DNA of 64,000 bases from positions 949,459-1,013,458 of the forward strand of contig NZ_JANRMI010000002.1 in the NCBI RefSeq assembly GCF_029531655.1, written 5' to 3'. Below are positions 36,788 to 44,673 of the stretch, piece after piece. The notes under the pieces are model-generated. The model was not told the origin of the DNA and ran no database searches. It saw nothing but the letters and a program-made list of their open reading frames with translations. The DNA is from Bdellovibrio svalbardensis (GTDB lineage Bacteria > Bdellovibrionota > Bdellovibrionia > Bdellovibrionales > Bdellovibrionaceae). How positions within the stretch are numbered: the first letter of the stretch is position 1; each line of letters opens with the position of its first letter. The translations under genes were made by a program, and so were the position numbers.

Positions 36788-36834
36788 ACTCCGGCAGAGC
36801 CGGAGTGTAGACCAGACCGGCAGAGCCGGAGTGT
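36788..36834. repeat. Tandem pair of family-A palindromes
   Basis: ACTCCGGCAGAGCCGGAGT (36788-36806) is followed by a near copy whose core CCGGCAGAGCCGG lies at 36817-36829. Each is followed by a GTGTA(G/A)(A/G)CCAGA-like flank, so the repeated unit is longer than the palindrome and the pair looks like a local duplication. It sits between the glpX stop and the next start. Confidence 0.8.
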
Positions 36835-36842
36835 AAGCCAGA

Positions 36843-37805
36843 CTACTTCTTCGGTTTACGGTGTAAATCGTGATGAGCTTCAATAGTACGAATCGTACCC
36901 GTTGCTGATCTCATTACCAAAGAATGGCTTTTCGCTTTTCCATCAGGAAGGAAACGAATGCCTTTAAGTAAAGCACCATCTGTCACGCCAGTTGCGATAA
37001 ACATCACAGAACCTGACGCCAATTCATCAATGGTAAACTTCTTATCAAGGTCACTCAAGCCCATGCGAGTTGCGCGAGATCTTTCCTCATCATTGCGGAA
37101 TTTCAAACGCCCCTGGAAGTCACCACCCAAACATTGCATGGCTGCTGCAGAGATCACACCTTCTGGTGCGCCACCAATACCCATCAACAAATCCACGCCC
37201 GAATCAGGCCAAGCAGCCGCAACTGCAGCCGAAACGTCACCGTCATCAATCAAGTTGATGCGAGCGCCCGTCTTACGAGCTTCCGCGATCAAATCCGCAT
37301 GACGAGGGCGATTCAAAATCACAACCGTCAGGTCTTTCACTTCTTTATCCAAAGCCGCCGCAACTGCTTTGATATTTTCTGTTGCTGATTTGTCGATATC
37401 AATTTTTCCGCGAGCACCAGGGCCGCAGGCAATTTTATCCATGTAGGTATCAGGCGCATGCAAGAACTTGCCGTGCTCTGCAACAGCGATCACAGAAATC
37501 GCACCCACTCCACCCGTCGCACAGATTGTCGTTCCTTCAAGAGGATCCAGGGCGATATCCAAAGACGGAGCATCATCACCCTTTTGACCCACTTTTTCAC
37601 CGATATACAGCATAGGAGCTTCATCACGCTCTCCCTCGCCGATAACAACAGTGCCATCCATGCGAACGCCATCAAAAGCTCTTCTCATGGCATCCACTGC
37701 TGCAGCATCCGCTGCCTTTTCATCTCCACGACCCATCCAACGTGCTGAGGCCAAAGCCGCTGCTTCCGTTACGCGTACAAATTCTAAAGCCAGGTTTCTG
37801 TCCAT
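36843..37805 (-). CDS. glpX: Class II fructose-1,6-bisphosphatase (GlpX)
   Basis: A 320-residue GlpX phosphatase. Metal and substrate motifs are GEGERDEAPMLY, IALDPLEGTT and GIGGAPEG. It dephosphorylates fructose 1,6-bisphosphate in gluconeogenesis. No class I fbp is in view. Its start overlaps the thioesterase gene by 22 bases, with a ribosome site inside that gene. Gluconeogenesis would matter to a cell feeding mainly on amino acids. Confidence 0.95.
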   Translation of the reverse strand: MDRNLALEFVRVTEAAALASARWMGRGDEKAADAAAVDAMRRAFDGVRMDGTVVIGEGERDEAPMLYIGEKVGQKGDDAPSLDIALDPLEGTTICATGGVGAISVIAVAEHGKFLHAPDTYMDKIACGPGARGKIDIDKSATENIKAVAAALDKEVKDLTVVILNRPRHADLIAEARKTGARINLIDDGDVSAAVAAAWPDSGVDLLMGIGGAPEGVISAAAMQCLGGDFQGRLKFRNDEERSRATRMGLSDLDKKFTIDELASGSVMFIATGVTDGALLKGIRFLPDGKAKSHSLVMRSATGTIRTIEAHHDLHRKPKK

Positions 37806-38194
37806 TGTTCACTCTCCGTCGCTGTTTTGATCTCAGCAGATAGTCTTAGTAATTTTAAATCCAACCCCAGCGGAACATGCACTGTTTTGCAAACAGAACA
37901 CACTTCACCGTTTCTTCCGCGCAAGCGATATTGAAAGATCAGACGATTTCCCTCTGACCTTGCCTGCACTTCAATCTCAAGCTCATCACCAAAAAAAGTC
38001 GGTTTGATGTGTTTTACCTGAGTTTCATAAACCGCAAAATGACTCGCCGAACCCGGCTTCTGATAGTCGATCAGCCCCTTTTGATGAGCCCAAGCCACAC
38101 GCGCTTCTTCGTAAAAACGCAAATAGTTGCTGTGATGGACAATCCCCATCAGATCGGTTTCGTAGAACTGCACTTTGTGACGATGAATAAACAT
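37784..38194 (-). CDS. Hotdog-fold acyl-CoA thioesterase, YbgC-like
   Basis: A 136-residue 4-hydroxybenzoyl-CoA thioesterase-type hotdog protein. FYETDLMGIVHHSNYLRFYE carries the catalytic Asp14 block of the YbgC group. It likely hydrolyses acyl-CoA or acyl-ACP thioesters. No tol-pal genes are adjacent, unlike many ybgC loci. Divergent from pgsA. Confidence 0.87.
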   Translation of the reverse strand: MFIHRHKVQFYETDLMGIVHHSNYLRFYEEARVAWAHQKGLIDYQKPGSASHFAVYETQVKHIKPTFFGDELEIEVQARSEGNRLIFQYRLRGRNGEVCSVCKTVHVPLGLDLKLLRLSAEIKTATESEQWTETWL

Positions 38195-38297
38195 TGATTA
38201 TTTCTAGACTAAATTGTTAGGGTTAGTCCAGCGCGCTGTTAAGAAAATGAAGTCAGGGCGTTTAATTCTGCAGTACTTTTGGAGCATAGTGACCAAC

Positions 38298-38864
38298 ATG
38301 GCGACGATCACAGAGTGGCAAAGAAATCTTCCGACGAGAATCACCATGAGTCGCATCTTTATGGTGCCTCTAATTGTAGCAGCTATGTGGCCCAACACCT
38401 TAACTTGGAATATTGTCGCGGCAGTTTTGTTTATGGCCGCCTCCAGCACCGACTATTTTGATGGGTACTACGCTCGCAAATACAAAGCGGTCAGTAATTT
38501 CGGTAAATTCATGGATCCCATTGCTGATAAAATTCTCGTCACCAGCGTCCTGGCAATGCTTTTGGCCTTGGGGAAGATCGACGCTTGGATGGTTATTATT
38601 ATTTTGGCGCGCGACAATTTCATTGGCGGCATCCGCTCCGTTGCCGCGGCAGATCAAATTATCATTGATGCCAAACCAGCAGGAAAATGGAAGACCGCCA
38701 TGCAAATGATTGCGATCCCCATTGTAATAATTGGAAATATGGAGCCTTACTTGCCGTATTTGGACAAAATTGGATACGGAGTCTTGTGGGTGAGCGTCAT
38801 TTTGAGTATAACCAGCGGTATTGAATACTACTTAGGTTTCTTAAAGAACCGCAAATCTGCGTAA
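38298..38864 (+). CDS. pgsA: CDP-diacylglycerol-glycerol-3-phosphate 3-phosphatidyltransferase
   Basis: A 188-residue membrane enzyme with the full CDP-alcohol transferase motif: D52xxDG56xxAR60, G69, D73 and D77. NLPTRITMSRIFMVPL is the typical N-terminus. It makes phosphatidylglycerol phosphate, committing lipid to phosphatidylglycerol and cardiolipin. I used ATG 38298; an in-frame GTG at 38289 is closer to the GGAG at 38281 and is a real alternative. A small open frame follows seven bases after the stop. Confidence 0.93.
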   Translation: MATITEWQRNLPTRITMSRIFMVPLIVAAMWPNTLTWNIVAAVLFMAASSTDYFDGYYARKYKAVSNFGKFMDPIADKILVTSVLAMLLALGKIDAWMVIIILARDNFIGGIRSVAAADQIIIDAKPAGKWKTAMQMIAIPIVIIGNMEPYLPYLDKIGYGVLWVSVILSITSGIEYYLGFLKNRKSA

Positions 38865-38871
38865 GGTTGAT

Positions 38872-39030
38872 ATGCTTTTGCACCTTTCTCCTAGTAATTG
38901 GTTTTTCATCTTCTTGGCGTTGCTCCTTAGCAGCTATTTGAAGATCGCGTCTGCAAAGACGCAAAAGCCCGTATTCTTTGCGACAGCTTCACACGGAGTT
39001 GTCTCTCGCCTTCTTTCTTCTTCACGCTAA
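38872..39030 (+). CDS. Candidate small membrane or exported protein downstream of pgsA
   Basis: A 52-residue open frame begins seven bases after the pgsA stop, with AAGG five to six bases before its ATG. It has one hydrophobic stretch (WFFIFLALLLSSYLKIASA, about 10-28) that could be a signal or membrane anchor, then a polar and apolar tail ending VVSRLLSSSR. I find no family. Spacing and ribosome site favour translation from the pgsA transcript, but it could be a decayed gene end. Confidence 0.4.
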   Translation: MLLHLSPSNWFFIFLALLLSSYLKIASAKTQKPVFFATASHGVVSRLLSSSR

Positions 39031-39147
39031 AACAAAGCTCCTCACTATTAACCTGTGATCTTCAACAGGCAGCATGAATTTTCGTCCGCGACTCCAAATC
39101 CTTGTGCCATTCTTTTCTATGCACAAAAACCGAGCACGGAGATTTTT

Positions 39148-39639
39148 ATGTCCCTCAAATCAGCATTTGCTGCACTTCTAATATTCTCAACAACACACGC
39201 CCTCGCCTACCCATCTGTGGGCGATAAAGTCACCTGGTCCGGAGAGGTTCAACGTGTCGATGGCACCTCGTACAGCATCCAAATCACCAAGGAAGTGATC
39301 GAGCACGACAAGAAGGACAACAAATGGAAAGTCAAAGTCGACGCTATCATGGGGGCCGAGAAAACCTCTGACATTTTTGAGAGCAACGAGCTGTACTCCC
39401 CCTCTCAATACAAAAATCTGCTCGCCGGCTGCACTTCCAAGGGGGGAACGATCGAAGATCTCAAACTCAGCATTGGAACCTATAAGACCTGCAAACTTAC
39501 AACGACCTCAGAAGACGGGACTTTGGTGGAAAAATGGTGGGGCGACATTCCATTTGGGGTCATAAGCAAGACTACGAAAGACTCAGGACAAGTTGCCAAG
39601 CAAAATCCAGCCCTTAAATCGATCCTTGTTGGCCTATAA
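39148..39639 (+). CDS. Secreted hypothetical protein
   Basis: A 163-residue protein with a signal peptide (MSLKSAFAALLIFSTTHALA, cleavage after about residue 20). The mature part starts YPSVGDKVTWSG and looks beta-rich, with two cysteines (in LLAGCTSKGG and TYKTCKL) that could form a disulphide, and EKWWGDIPFGVISK near the end. I do not recognise the family. ATG 39148 has CGGAG seven bases upstream; a frame extension to 39055 lacks a signal-peptide start. It is probably periplasmic. Confidence 0.7.
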   Translation: MSLKSAFAALLIFSTTHALAYPSVGDKVTWSGEVQRVDGTSYSIQITKEVIEHDKKDNKWKVKVDAIMGAEKTSDIFESNELYSPSQYKNLLAGCTSKGGTIEDLKLSIGTYKTCKLTTTSEDGTLVEKWWGDIPFGVISKTTKDSGQVAKQNPALKSILVGL

Positions 39640-39773
39640 ACAAACCTATTAGATCTGACGTCCATTGGCTTTCATTTAAAGTATTTAATTCAGTGCTCAT
39701 ATTTTTTTCCTTTCCTCCAGTGAGGCAATTAGGCTACAACTGAGGTTCCAAAATCAGTCTGCATAGAGATTTC

Positions 39774-39786
39774 GAGCATAGTGCTC
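39774..39786. repeat. Small palindrome in the leader of the RRM gene
   Basis: GAGCA-TAG-TGCTC lies 40 bases before the RRM start, within a 187-base gap that otherwise holds no gene. It could be an operator or leader hairpin. No other support. Confidence 0.3.
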
Positions 39787-39826
39787 ATTTCCTCTTCAGC
39801 GGCTCCCTGTGCCTTAGGAGGTTATA

Positions 39827-40186
39827 ATGGGTAAGAAAATCTACGTTGGAAATCTTTCATACAATGTTGGCGATCAAGAGCTTGGCGAAGTATTCGCTCA
39901 GTTCGGAAACGTTGAATCAGCACGTATCGTTATCGATCGTGATTCAGGTAGAAGCAAAGGCTTCGCGTTCGTAGAAATGGCTACTGACGATGAAGCTAAA
40001 GTAGCTATCGAAAAATTGAATGGTACTGACCTTGCTGGTCGTAACATGAACGTTTCTGAAGCAAAACCAATGGCTCCACGTGAAGGTGGCGGTCGTGGTG
40101 GCTTCGGTGGCGGTGGAAATCGTGGCGGCGGCTTCGGCGGTGGAAATCGCGGTGGCGGTTCTGGCGGCGGACGTCCTCGTTACTAG
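39827..40186 (+). CDS. Single-RRM RNA-binding protein with glycine/arginine-rich tail
   Basis: A 119-residue protein. The RRM holds RNP2 IYVGNL (5-10) and RNP1 KGFAFVEM (44-51); the C-terminal third is GGG/RGG/GF-rich, like eukaryotic and cyanobacterial glycine-rich RNA-binding proteins. Such proteins act as RNA chaperones, often cold- or stress-induced. AGGAGG lies eight bases before the ATG, an unusually strong site, and two terminators follow, suggesting high expression. The leader of up to 187 bases may carry regulation. Confidence 0.92.
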   Translation: MGKKIYVGNLSYNVGDQELGEVFAQFGNVESARIVIDRDSGRSKGFAFVEMATDDEAKVAIEKLNGTDLAGRNMNVSEAKPMAPREGGGRGGFGGGGNRGGGFGGGNRGGGSGGGRPRY

Positions 40187-40214
40187 TTTCTGTCTTTCAT
40201 AGATATGAAATTCC

Positions 40215-40248
40215 AAAAGGGATCTGAGAAATCAGATCCCTTTTTTTT
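40215..40248 (+). terminator. Strong terminator after the RRM gene (first of a tandem pair)
   Basis: AAAAGGGATCTGA (40215-40227) pairs with TCAGATCCCTTTT (40232-40244) and ends in eight Ts. Confidence 0.92.
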
Positions 40249-40250
40249 AG

Positions 40251-40280
40251 GGAATCTGAGAATCAGATTCCTTTCTTTTT
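40251..40280 (+). terminator. Second terminator of the tandem pair
   Basis: GGAATCTGA (40251-40259) pairs with TCAGATTCC (40263-40271), followed by a T-rich run. The arms resemble the first terminator, so it may be a diverged duplicate. Confidence 0.75.
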
Positions 40281-40332
40281 GCCTCTCATCCATCCTTGAG
40301 TTGAAATATCCCCAACAGGGAGATGTCATCTG

Positions 40333-40818
40333 ATGGAAGCAACCGAAGCGAACGTTTGGAAGAAGTGTACTATCTGTAAAAAACCGATCAATTTCGGTTC
40401 TCGCTATTATGTCTGTAGCGTTTCCACCTGCAATGGCGATCGCACGGGCTATGTCTTCTGCAGCGTCTCTTGTTTCGATGCTCACCTTCCAGGGGCTCGC
40501 CATCGTGATGCGGGGGCAATCGAGAAGATGGCACCCAAAAGCGCTGAAGCTCCTTCGCGCATTTTAGTGAAACCAACCCCTAGCGCAACAACCACTTCAA
40601 AGCCGATGGCACCGCAGGCTCCACAGGAAGTGCTAATCATCGCTTCCCGACTTAAAGAATTCATTCAGGCGCGTTCTGAGTTCAATACATCCGCTTCCGT
40701 GATGGACGTACTTTCTGATCATATCCGAATTGTTTGCGACCGAGCTATTGACAACGCTCGCGCAGATGGCCGAAAGACTGTCTTGGACCGCGATTTTGAT
40801 TTTCTAAAAAAAGGATAG
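40333..40818 (+). CDS. Zinc-finger protein with C-terminal histone fold
   Basis: A 161-residue protein in three parts. The N-terminus has eight potential zinc ligands (C12, C15, C28, C33, C43, C47, H51, H57), spaced like a binuclear ZZ/treble-clef finger. Residues 62-97 are a proline/alanine/lysine linker. Residues 98-161 read as a histone fold: helix VLIIASRLKEFIQARSE, loop FNTSASV, long helix MDVLSDHIRIVCDRAIDNA, then the RxTxxxxD pairing motif (R147, T149, D154). Bdellovibrio is known to use a single-domain histone; this is a longer, finger-bearing type, comparable to the ZZ histones reported in prokaryotic surveys. It probably binds DNA or a partner protein. GGGAG lies ten bases before ATG 40333. 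Confidence 0.82.
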   Translation: MEATEANVWKKCTICKKPINFGSRYYVCSVSTCNGDRTGYVFCSVSCFDAHLPGARHRDAGAIEKMAPKSAEAPSRILVKPTPSATTTSKPMAPQAPQEVLIIASRLKEFIQARSEFNTSASVMDVLSDHIRIVCDRAIDNARADGRKTVLDRDFDFLKKG

Positions 40819-40865
40819 AACTTCAAACTGCTCCCGCTGATCCAGTTTTAGAGGGAGCAAGGCAG

Positions 40866-41714
40866 CTATTTTACCACCTGCCAGTCTTTAACTTTCTCAT
40901 TGAAGAATCCGCTTTCGCGATAAGCTTTTCGAATCGTTCCTTTAGCGATCAAGATCTTCACTCCTCTATCGAAGGCCTTGATAACCTTCTCCGACGCAGG
41001 GAGCTTCTTACTAAAGGCCCACACCCGGCCGCCTTGAAGATTGATCTTATAACCTGGAATTGGGATGAGTTCGAATCCTTCGTCTTTAAAACTCAAATCC
41101 ACGCTCGGTCGAAACGCAGACAGCACAACATCAGCCCGACCAAACCCCACCATACGAATCATTAATTCCCACTGCATGGAATCCAAGATATTTACAAATC
41201 CCGCAGCGCGCAGAGCTTCGTGATCACTTTTCCAAATCTTGCTGGTCACAACCTTGAGATTCTTAATCTCGTTGATCTTCATTTTTTTAAAACTCTCGAC
41301 ATTTTTCCTGGTCCCGTAAAGTCCTGCAACAAAATCACCAGGCTGCACCGTCGACGGAGACAACCACAAATCCTTATCATCACGAACATCATAGTCCCAA
41401 ACCGTGCTTCCCGTAGCCATTGCAGATCCATGCTTGATCTCAATAAAACTGCGCGAATAGCTAGGTGACCCGGTAAACTCAACATGGCCCTCGAAGCCCC
41501 CCGCCGCGAGCGCTTGTTGAAACAAAATCATTTCAACAACATCTCGACGCGAGCCTTCTCCGCCAAAGGACTCAGTCTTTAAAGGATCTTTGTTTCCGAT
41601 ATACTGTTTATAACTGGCCAATACATCTTGCGAAACGACGACTTTAATCATCGCGGCTTGTGTTGCCTCTGAAAACACACAAAGAAATATAAAAGCAAAA
41701 TACAGGAATTTCAT
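40866..41714 (-). CDS. Orphan periplasmic binding protein, family-3-like
   Basis: A 282-residue protein with a signal peptide (ending ATQAA, about 1-21). The mature part begins IKVVVSQDVLASYKQYIG and has the two-lobed pattern of extracellular solute-binding proteins (DVVEMILFQQALAAGGFEG, then LWLSPSTVQPGDFVAGLYG and FGRADVVLSAFRPS). No transporter genes are adjacent. The ligand is unknown. A GC-rich inverted repeat (40829-40835 with 40853-40859) between it and the histone-fold gene may terminate both. Confidence 0.72.
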   Translation of the reverse strand: MKFLYFAFIFLCVFSEATQAAMIKVVVSQDVLASYKQYIGNKDPLKTESFGGEGSRRDVVEMILFQQALAAGGFEGHVEFTGSPSYSRSFIEIKHGSAMATGSTVWDYDVRDDKDLWLSPSTVQPGDFVAGLYGTRKNVESFKKMKINEIKNLKVVTSKIWKSDHEALRAAGFVNILDSMQWELMIRMVGFGRADVVLSAFRPSVDLSFKDEGFELIPIPGYKINLQGGRVWAFSKKLPASEKVIKAFDRGVKILIAKGTIRKAYRESGFFNEKVKDWQVVK

Positions 41715-41920
41715 GAATCTTTACTTTCGAACAAGCCCTATGGAAATTCAATGATCATTCAAGTAAGACTTCAGAAACCGAGTACATAACTTTAACTTTA
41801 CTTGCCAACACCCCGCTTTCTCAGAAGCGCTCTCTTTGATCACTCTCCTTGGGGCAGAAGTCGATTAAAAGCGCAATATTGGACAAGCCAAACTTGCGTT
41901 TTTAAGTCATACTTCCAGCT

Positions 41921-42814
41921 ATGGCAAAGAATCAGAAAATAATCCTCAGTCACTTTCATCGCTCGCAAATTGGGCGCGCGCAAAGATTTATGCGTTTGCA
42001 TTTTTCCGACGACCTCGCTCTAAAGAAAATCGCCAAAGAGGCTGGCTCATCCTCTTTTCATTTCGGTCGTTTATTTCAAGCTTACACGGGGGAAACAACT
42101 TTTGCCTTTCTTCGTCGAGTCAGACTTTCTCTGGCACTCCGTATGCTTCAAGAAGATGCCTTGGTCACTGTGACTGAGGTGGCTTTAAGCGTGGGTTATG
42201 AGACGCCTTCGGCCTTTAACAAGGTCTTTAAAAAATGTCTCCAAATGAGTCCGGGTGAATTTCGCAATCTTGGAAAAGCGAAGCAGGATGAGGTTCTTTA
42301 CAATCTCAACAACACTCACTCATCAAAGGAGATTGCAATGAACTTGAATCTTAAACCAGACTTTCTCACTCGCCCCGCCTGCCACTTTATTTCCGTCAGA
42401 CACTCCGGCCCCTTTGTCGAAGTGGCGATGCCTGCCTGGAATGAGCTGTTTCCACTGCTGGGCGATAAATTCGTCAGACCCCAAGTTCAAGAGTATTTGG
42501 GCTTGAGCATTATGGACCCAACCTCTAAAGATGAATCCTCCATGACCTATGACGCTGGGGTTGTTCTTGATAAGGAACCACAAACTTTACCCAATAGCCT
42601 TCACTACCAAAAAATCCCATCGGGCCGCTATGCCCGCTTTATCCTGACGGGCCCCTATCACCATGTATGGCCAGCCTTTGAAAAGATTTTTCAAACCCTC
42701 GGTGAAAGTAAAATTAAACTGCGTGCGGGCGCCTGTATTGAAAACTACGTGAACGATCCCAACGTAACACCCGAACAGGATTTAATTACTGAGCTATTGA
42801 TTCCTGTTGAATAG
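41921..42814 (+). CDS. AraC-family transcriptional regulator with GyrI-like ligand domain
   Basis: A 297-residue regulator with its two AraC helix-turn-helix units at the N-terminus (DLALKKIAKEAGSSSFHFGR about 29-48; VTEVALSVGYETPSAFNKVF about 88-107), then a linker and a GyrI-like/SOUL-type effector domain (about 140-297: HFISVRHSGPFVEVAMPAW to ITELLIPVE). This is the Rob/SoxS-related or BmrR-like arrangement that answers small hydrophobic compounds. The target is not evident. A 206-base gap upstream holds no gene and probably the promoter. Confidence 0.88.
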   Translation: MAKNQKIILSHFHRSQIGRAQRFMRLHFSDDLALKKIAKEAGSSSFHFGRLFQAYTGETTFAFLRRVRLSLALRMLQEDALVTVTEVALSVGYETPSAFNKVFKKCLQMSPGEFRNLGKAKQDEVLYNLNNTHSSKEIAMNLNLKPDFLTRPACHFISVRHSGPFVEVAMPAWNELFPLLGDKFVRPQVQEYLGLSIMDPTSKDESSMTYDAGVVLDKEPQTLPNSLHYQKIPSGRYARFILTGPYHHVWPAFEKIFQTLGESKIKLRAGACIENYVNDPNVTPEQDLITELLIPVE

Positions 42815-42932
42815 AATTTAGCGCCTTCTTGAGTTGTTCATTGAGAAGGCGCCTTTTATAGAGTCCAGTCTCTTGATCACCCAGTCTATAATGCTTTTTA
42901 TTTTTTCTGCCTCCGCATAAACTGTCCTTCGT

Positions 42933-43649
42933 ATGCACTTCAACAAGTCTCTTTTCAAATTCGCATTCGAATCCGTTTTACTGCTGTTGGTATTTTCTGC
43001 GATTCTTTTTATTATTGGTTTTATATTGAATTTACTTTCTCGCAAAAGTCGCGAAGTGGTCACATCGGCCACAAACCCCAAGACATTTTTGTATCTGTTT
43101 TTCCCAGGCATTATGATTCACGAGCTGAGCCATATGGTGGCGGCCCTGGTTTTCCTGCATAAGATCGAAAGATTTAAACTGATCGATTTCGCCGCAAAGA
43201 ATGGATCGCACGGGCACGTGATCACCAGTCGCAGGAATGTCTGGAATTTGCTCTATGTGCCGCAGCTTTGGCAGTCCATGGGCAGCCTCTTTATTGGCAT
43301 TGCTCCGCTGGTTGTTGGCCCCTTGGCGATGCTTATTTGGTTTAAATACTTCGTCCCCGGGGGACGAAGCTTTTTACTTCACCCCAGCCTCCAGAGCTTG
43401 CCAATGATGTCCCTGCATCTGGGTATTTGGCTCTATGTGGCCTTCGCGACACTTTCGAATATTGAGTTGAGCGACGCCGACCTGAGTGAAGCTTGGAAGG
43501 GGTTTGGATTCGTATTGCTGTTTGTCTTCGTTCTTGCCCTGGCTTCTGGACAATTTCACCCCACCCTCATCACCAGCGGCTTACTTCATAAATATTGGTC
43601 GATGATGGGGGTTGGAGCTTTGCGACTAAAAATTTTAAGCCATTTATGA
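42933..43649 (+). CDS. Membrane protein with HExxH motif, M50-like putative metalloprotease
   Basis: A 238-residue integral membrane protein with about five or six hydrophobic segments. H63-E64-L-S-H67 lies at the start of the second or third segment (FPGIMIHELSHMVAALVF), as in site-2 proteases, where HExxH sits in a membrane helix. I do not see the usual NPDG second ligand; an Asp in NIELSDADLSEAW is the best candidate. It could be an inactive or distant M50 relative. The start at 42933 is the first ATG; no strong ribosome site. Confidence 0.6.
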   Translation: MHFNKSLFKFAFESVLLLLVFSAILFIIGFILNLLSRKSREVVTSATNPKTFLYLFFPGIMIHELSHMVAALVFLHKIERFKLIDFAAKNGSHGHVITSRRNVWNLLYVPQLWQSMGSLFIGIAPLVVGPLAMLIWFKYFVPGGRSFLLHPSLQSLPMMSLHLGIWLYVAFATLSNIELSDADLSEAWKGFGFVLLFVFVLALASGQFHPTLITSGLLHKYWSMMGVGALRLKILSHL

Positions 43650-43670
43650 ATATTGAGGATGGCCATTTGC

Positions 43671-43820
43671 CTATTGCTTAGGCGAAACAATCTCAGGATT
43701 CGACGCTTTGGGGGATTGTTGAGTCTTCTGCCCCCAAATATAGCCTACAAAGTAAGCAAGACAGCCTATAAGAGCGAAAATCATCCATTTTTTAATGCGT
43801 CCTACCACTAAAGCTTTCAT
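43671..43820 (-). CDS. Candidate small single-helix membrane protein
   Basis: A 49-residue open frame: a basic N-terminus (MKALVVGRIKKW), one membrane helix (MIFALIGCLAYFVGYIWG) and a polar tail (QKTQQSPKASNPE). The topology is typical of small membrane proteins, but I see no Shine-Dalgarno sequence before the ATG. It lies 62 bases from the tRNA on the other strand. Low certainty. Confidence 0.35.
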   Translation of the reverse strand: MKALVVGRIKKWMIFALIGCLAYFVGYIWGQKTQQSPKASNPEIVSPKQ

Positions 43821-43837
43821 TTTTTTAGTTTTAACCG

Positions 43838-43866
43838 TTGACAAGAATGGCTGGCAACATTAATTT
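43838..43866 (+). promoter_or_regulatory. Sigma-70-type promoter of the tRNA-Gly gene
   Basis: TTGACA (43838-43843), a 17-base spacer, then TAATTT (43861-43866). The -35 is perfect, the -10 weaker. The tRNA starts 17 bases further on. Confidence 0.65.
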
Positions 43867-43882
43867 GGGTCTCTCTCGTGAT

Positions 43883-43958
43883 GCGGGAGTAGCTCAGTTG
43901 ATAGAGCGATGCCTTGCCAAGGCATAGGTCGCGGGTTTGAGCCCCGTCTCCCGCTCCA
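43883..43958 (+). tRNA. tRNA-Gly, anticodon GCC
   Basis: A complete 76-base cloverleaf. Acceptor stem GCGGGAG (43883-43889) pairs with CTCCCGC (43948-43954), with U73 and an encoded CCA. Anticodon stem ATGCC/GGCAT holds loop TTGCCAA, so the anticodon is GCC. The T arm is GCGGG-TTTGAGC-CCCGT. A short inverted repeat overlapping the CCA may terminate the transcript. Confidence 0.95.
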
Positions 43959-44110
43959 AATTTCTTTTTGGAGTTTCGCATCAGAATAATCGATAAAAAT
44001 AAAATATAAAGCACCTAACAGCGACTGCTGCTTTTGCTAATTCTATTTTACCCTCACTGCGAATGAAATCCGTACCGAAAACATCGGCCTCCTGAGACAA
44101 TCATTACACT

Positions 44111-44620
44111 ATGAAAAAGGCGCTGAATCTGATTTCTAATATTCTTCTGGCGGCGATGGTGATTTTCCTTATCACAACCCGCCTGCCTGGAATGATCGAA
44201 CACTATCGTCAAGAAGGAGCGACCGCTCCTGATTTTACGATATCCTTGCTGCAAGGTAAGTCCTTTACTCTGAATGAGAACAAAGAACCTTTAGTGATCG
44301 TCTTTTGGGCCACTTGGTGCGGGCCCTGCGAAGTTGAACTCTCTCGCCTTAACAACCTTATTATAGAAAAGAAAATCAAAGCAGAGTCGGTCCTCACCAT
44401 CTCTAGCCTTGAGGATCCCACGCTTGTGCAAAAAACAGTATCCCATCGCCAATATCAATTCGCGGTGGGCTTGGATCCATCTGGAAAAGTGGCTAAGGAT
44501 TACAAAGTTGCCGGCACTCCAACCCTGGTTTTTGTCGACCGAGAGAAAAAGATCAAGTGGCTCAGCACTGGTTTAAGTCCCACGCTTGAACTGCGAGTAA
44601 CGCAATTTTTAAAAAAATAA
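44111..44620 (+). CDS. Membrane-anchored TlpA/ResA-like thiol-disulfide oxidoreductase
   Basis: A 169-residue protein with one N-terminal anchor (about 7-23) and a thioredoxin domain facing the periplasm. Active site W69-C-G-P-C73, cis-proline in AGTPTLVFVD. The TlpA/ResA group reduces periplasmic disulphides, for example during cytochrome c assembly. No ccm or other partner genes lie next to it. Single gene after the tRNA. Confidence 0.88.
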   Translation: MKKALNLISNILLAAMVIFLITTRLPGMIEHYRQEGATAPDFTISLLQGKSFTLNENKEPLVIVFWATWCGPCEVELSRLNNLIIEKKIKAESVLTISSLEDPTLVQKTVSHRQYQFAVGLDPSGKVAKDYKVAGTPTLVFVDREKKIKWLSTGLSPTLELRVTQFLKK

Positions 44621-44673
44621 AAATAATGGCAACTCTGGACATTGATTGAAAGCCAAGTCGTCAAAGCGAAGAC

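Noticed and set aside
39677..39800. Apparent direct repeat of AGTGCTCAT in the leader of the RRM gene
   Set aside because: Only nine bases match exactly before the copies diverge into T/C-rich sequence, so it may be chance.
43817..44014. A 65-residue minus-strand frame with GAQTRDLCLGKASLYQLSYS
   Set aside because: It reads through the reverse strand of the tRNA-Gly gene; this peptide is the usual false translation of a tRNA.
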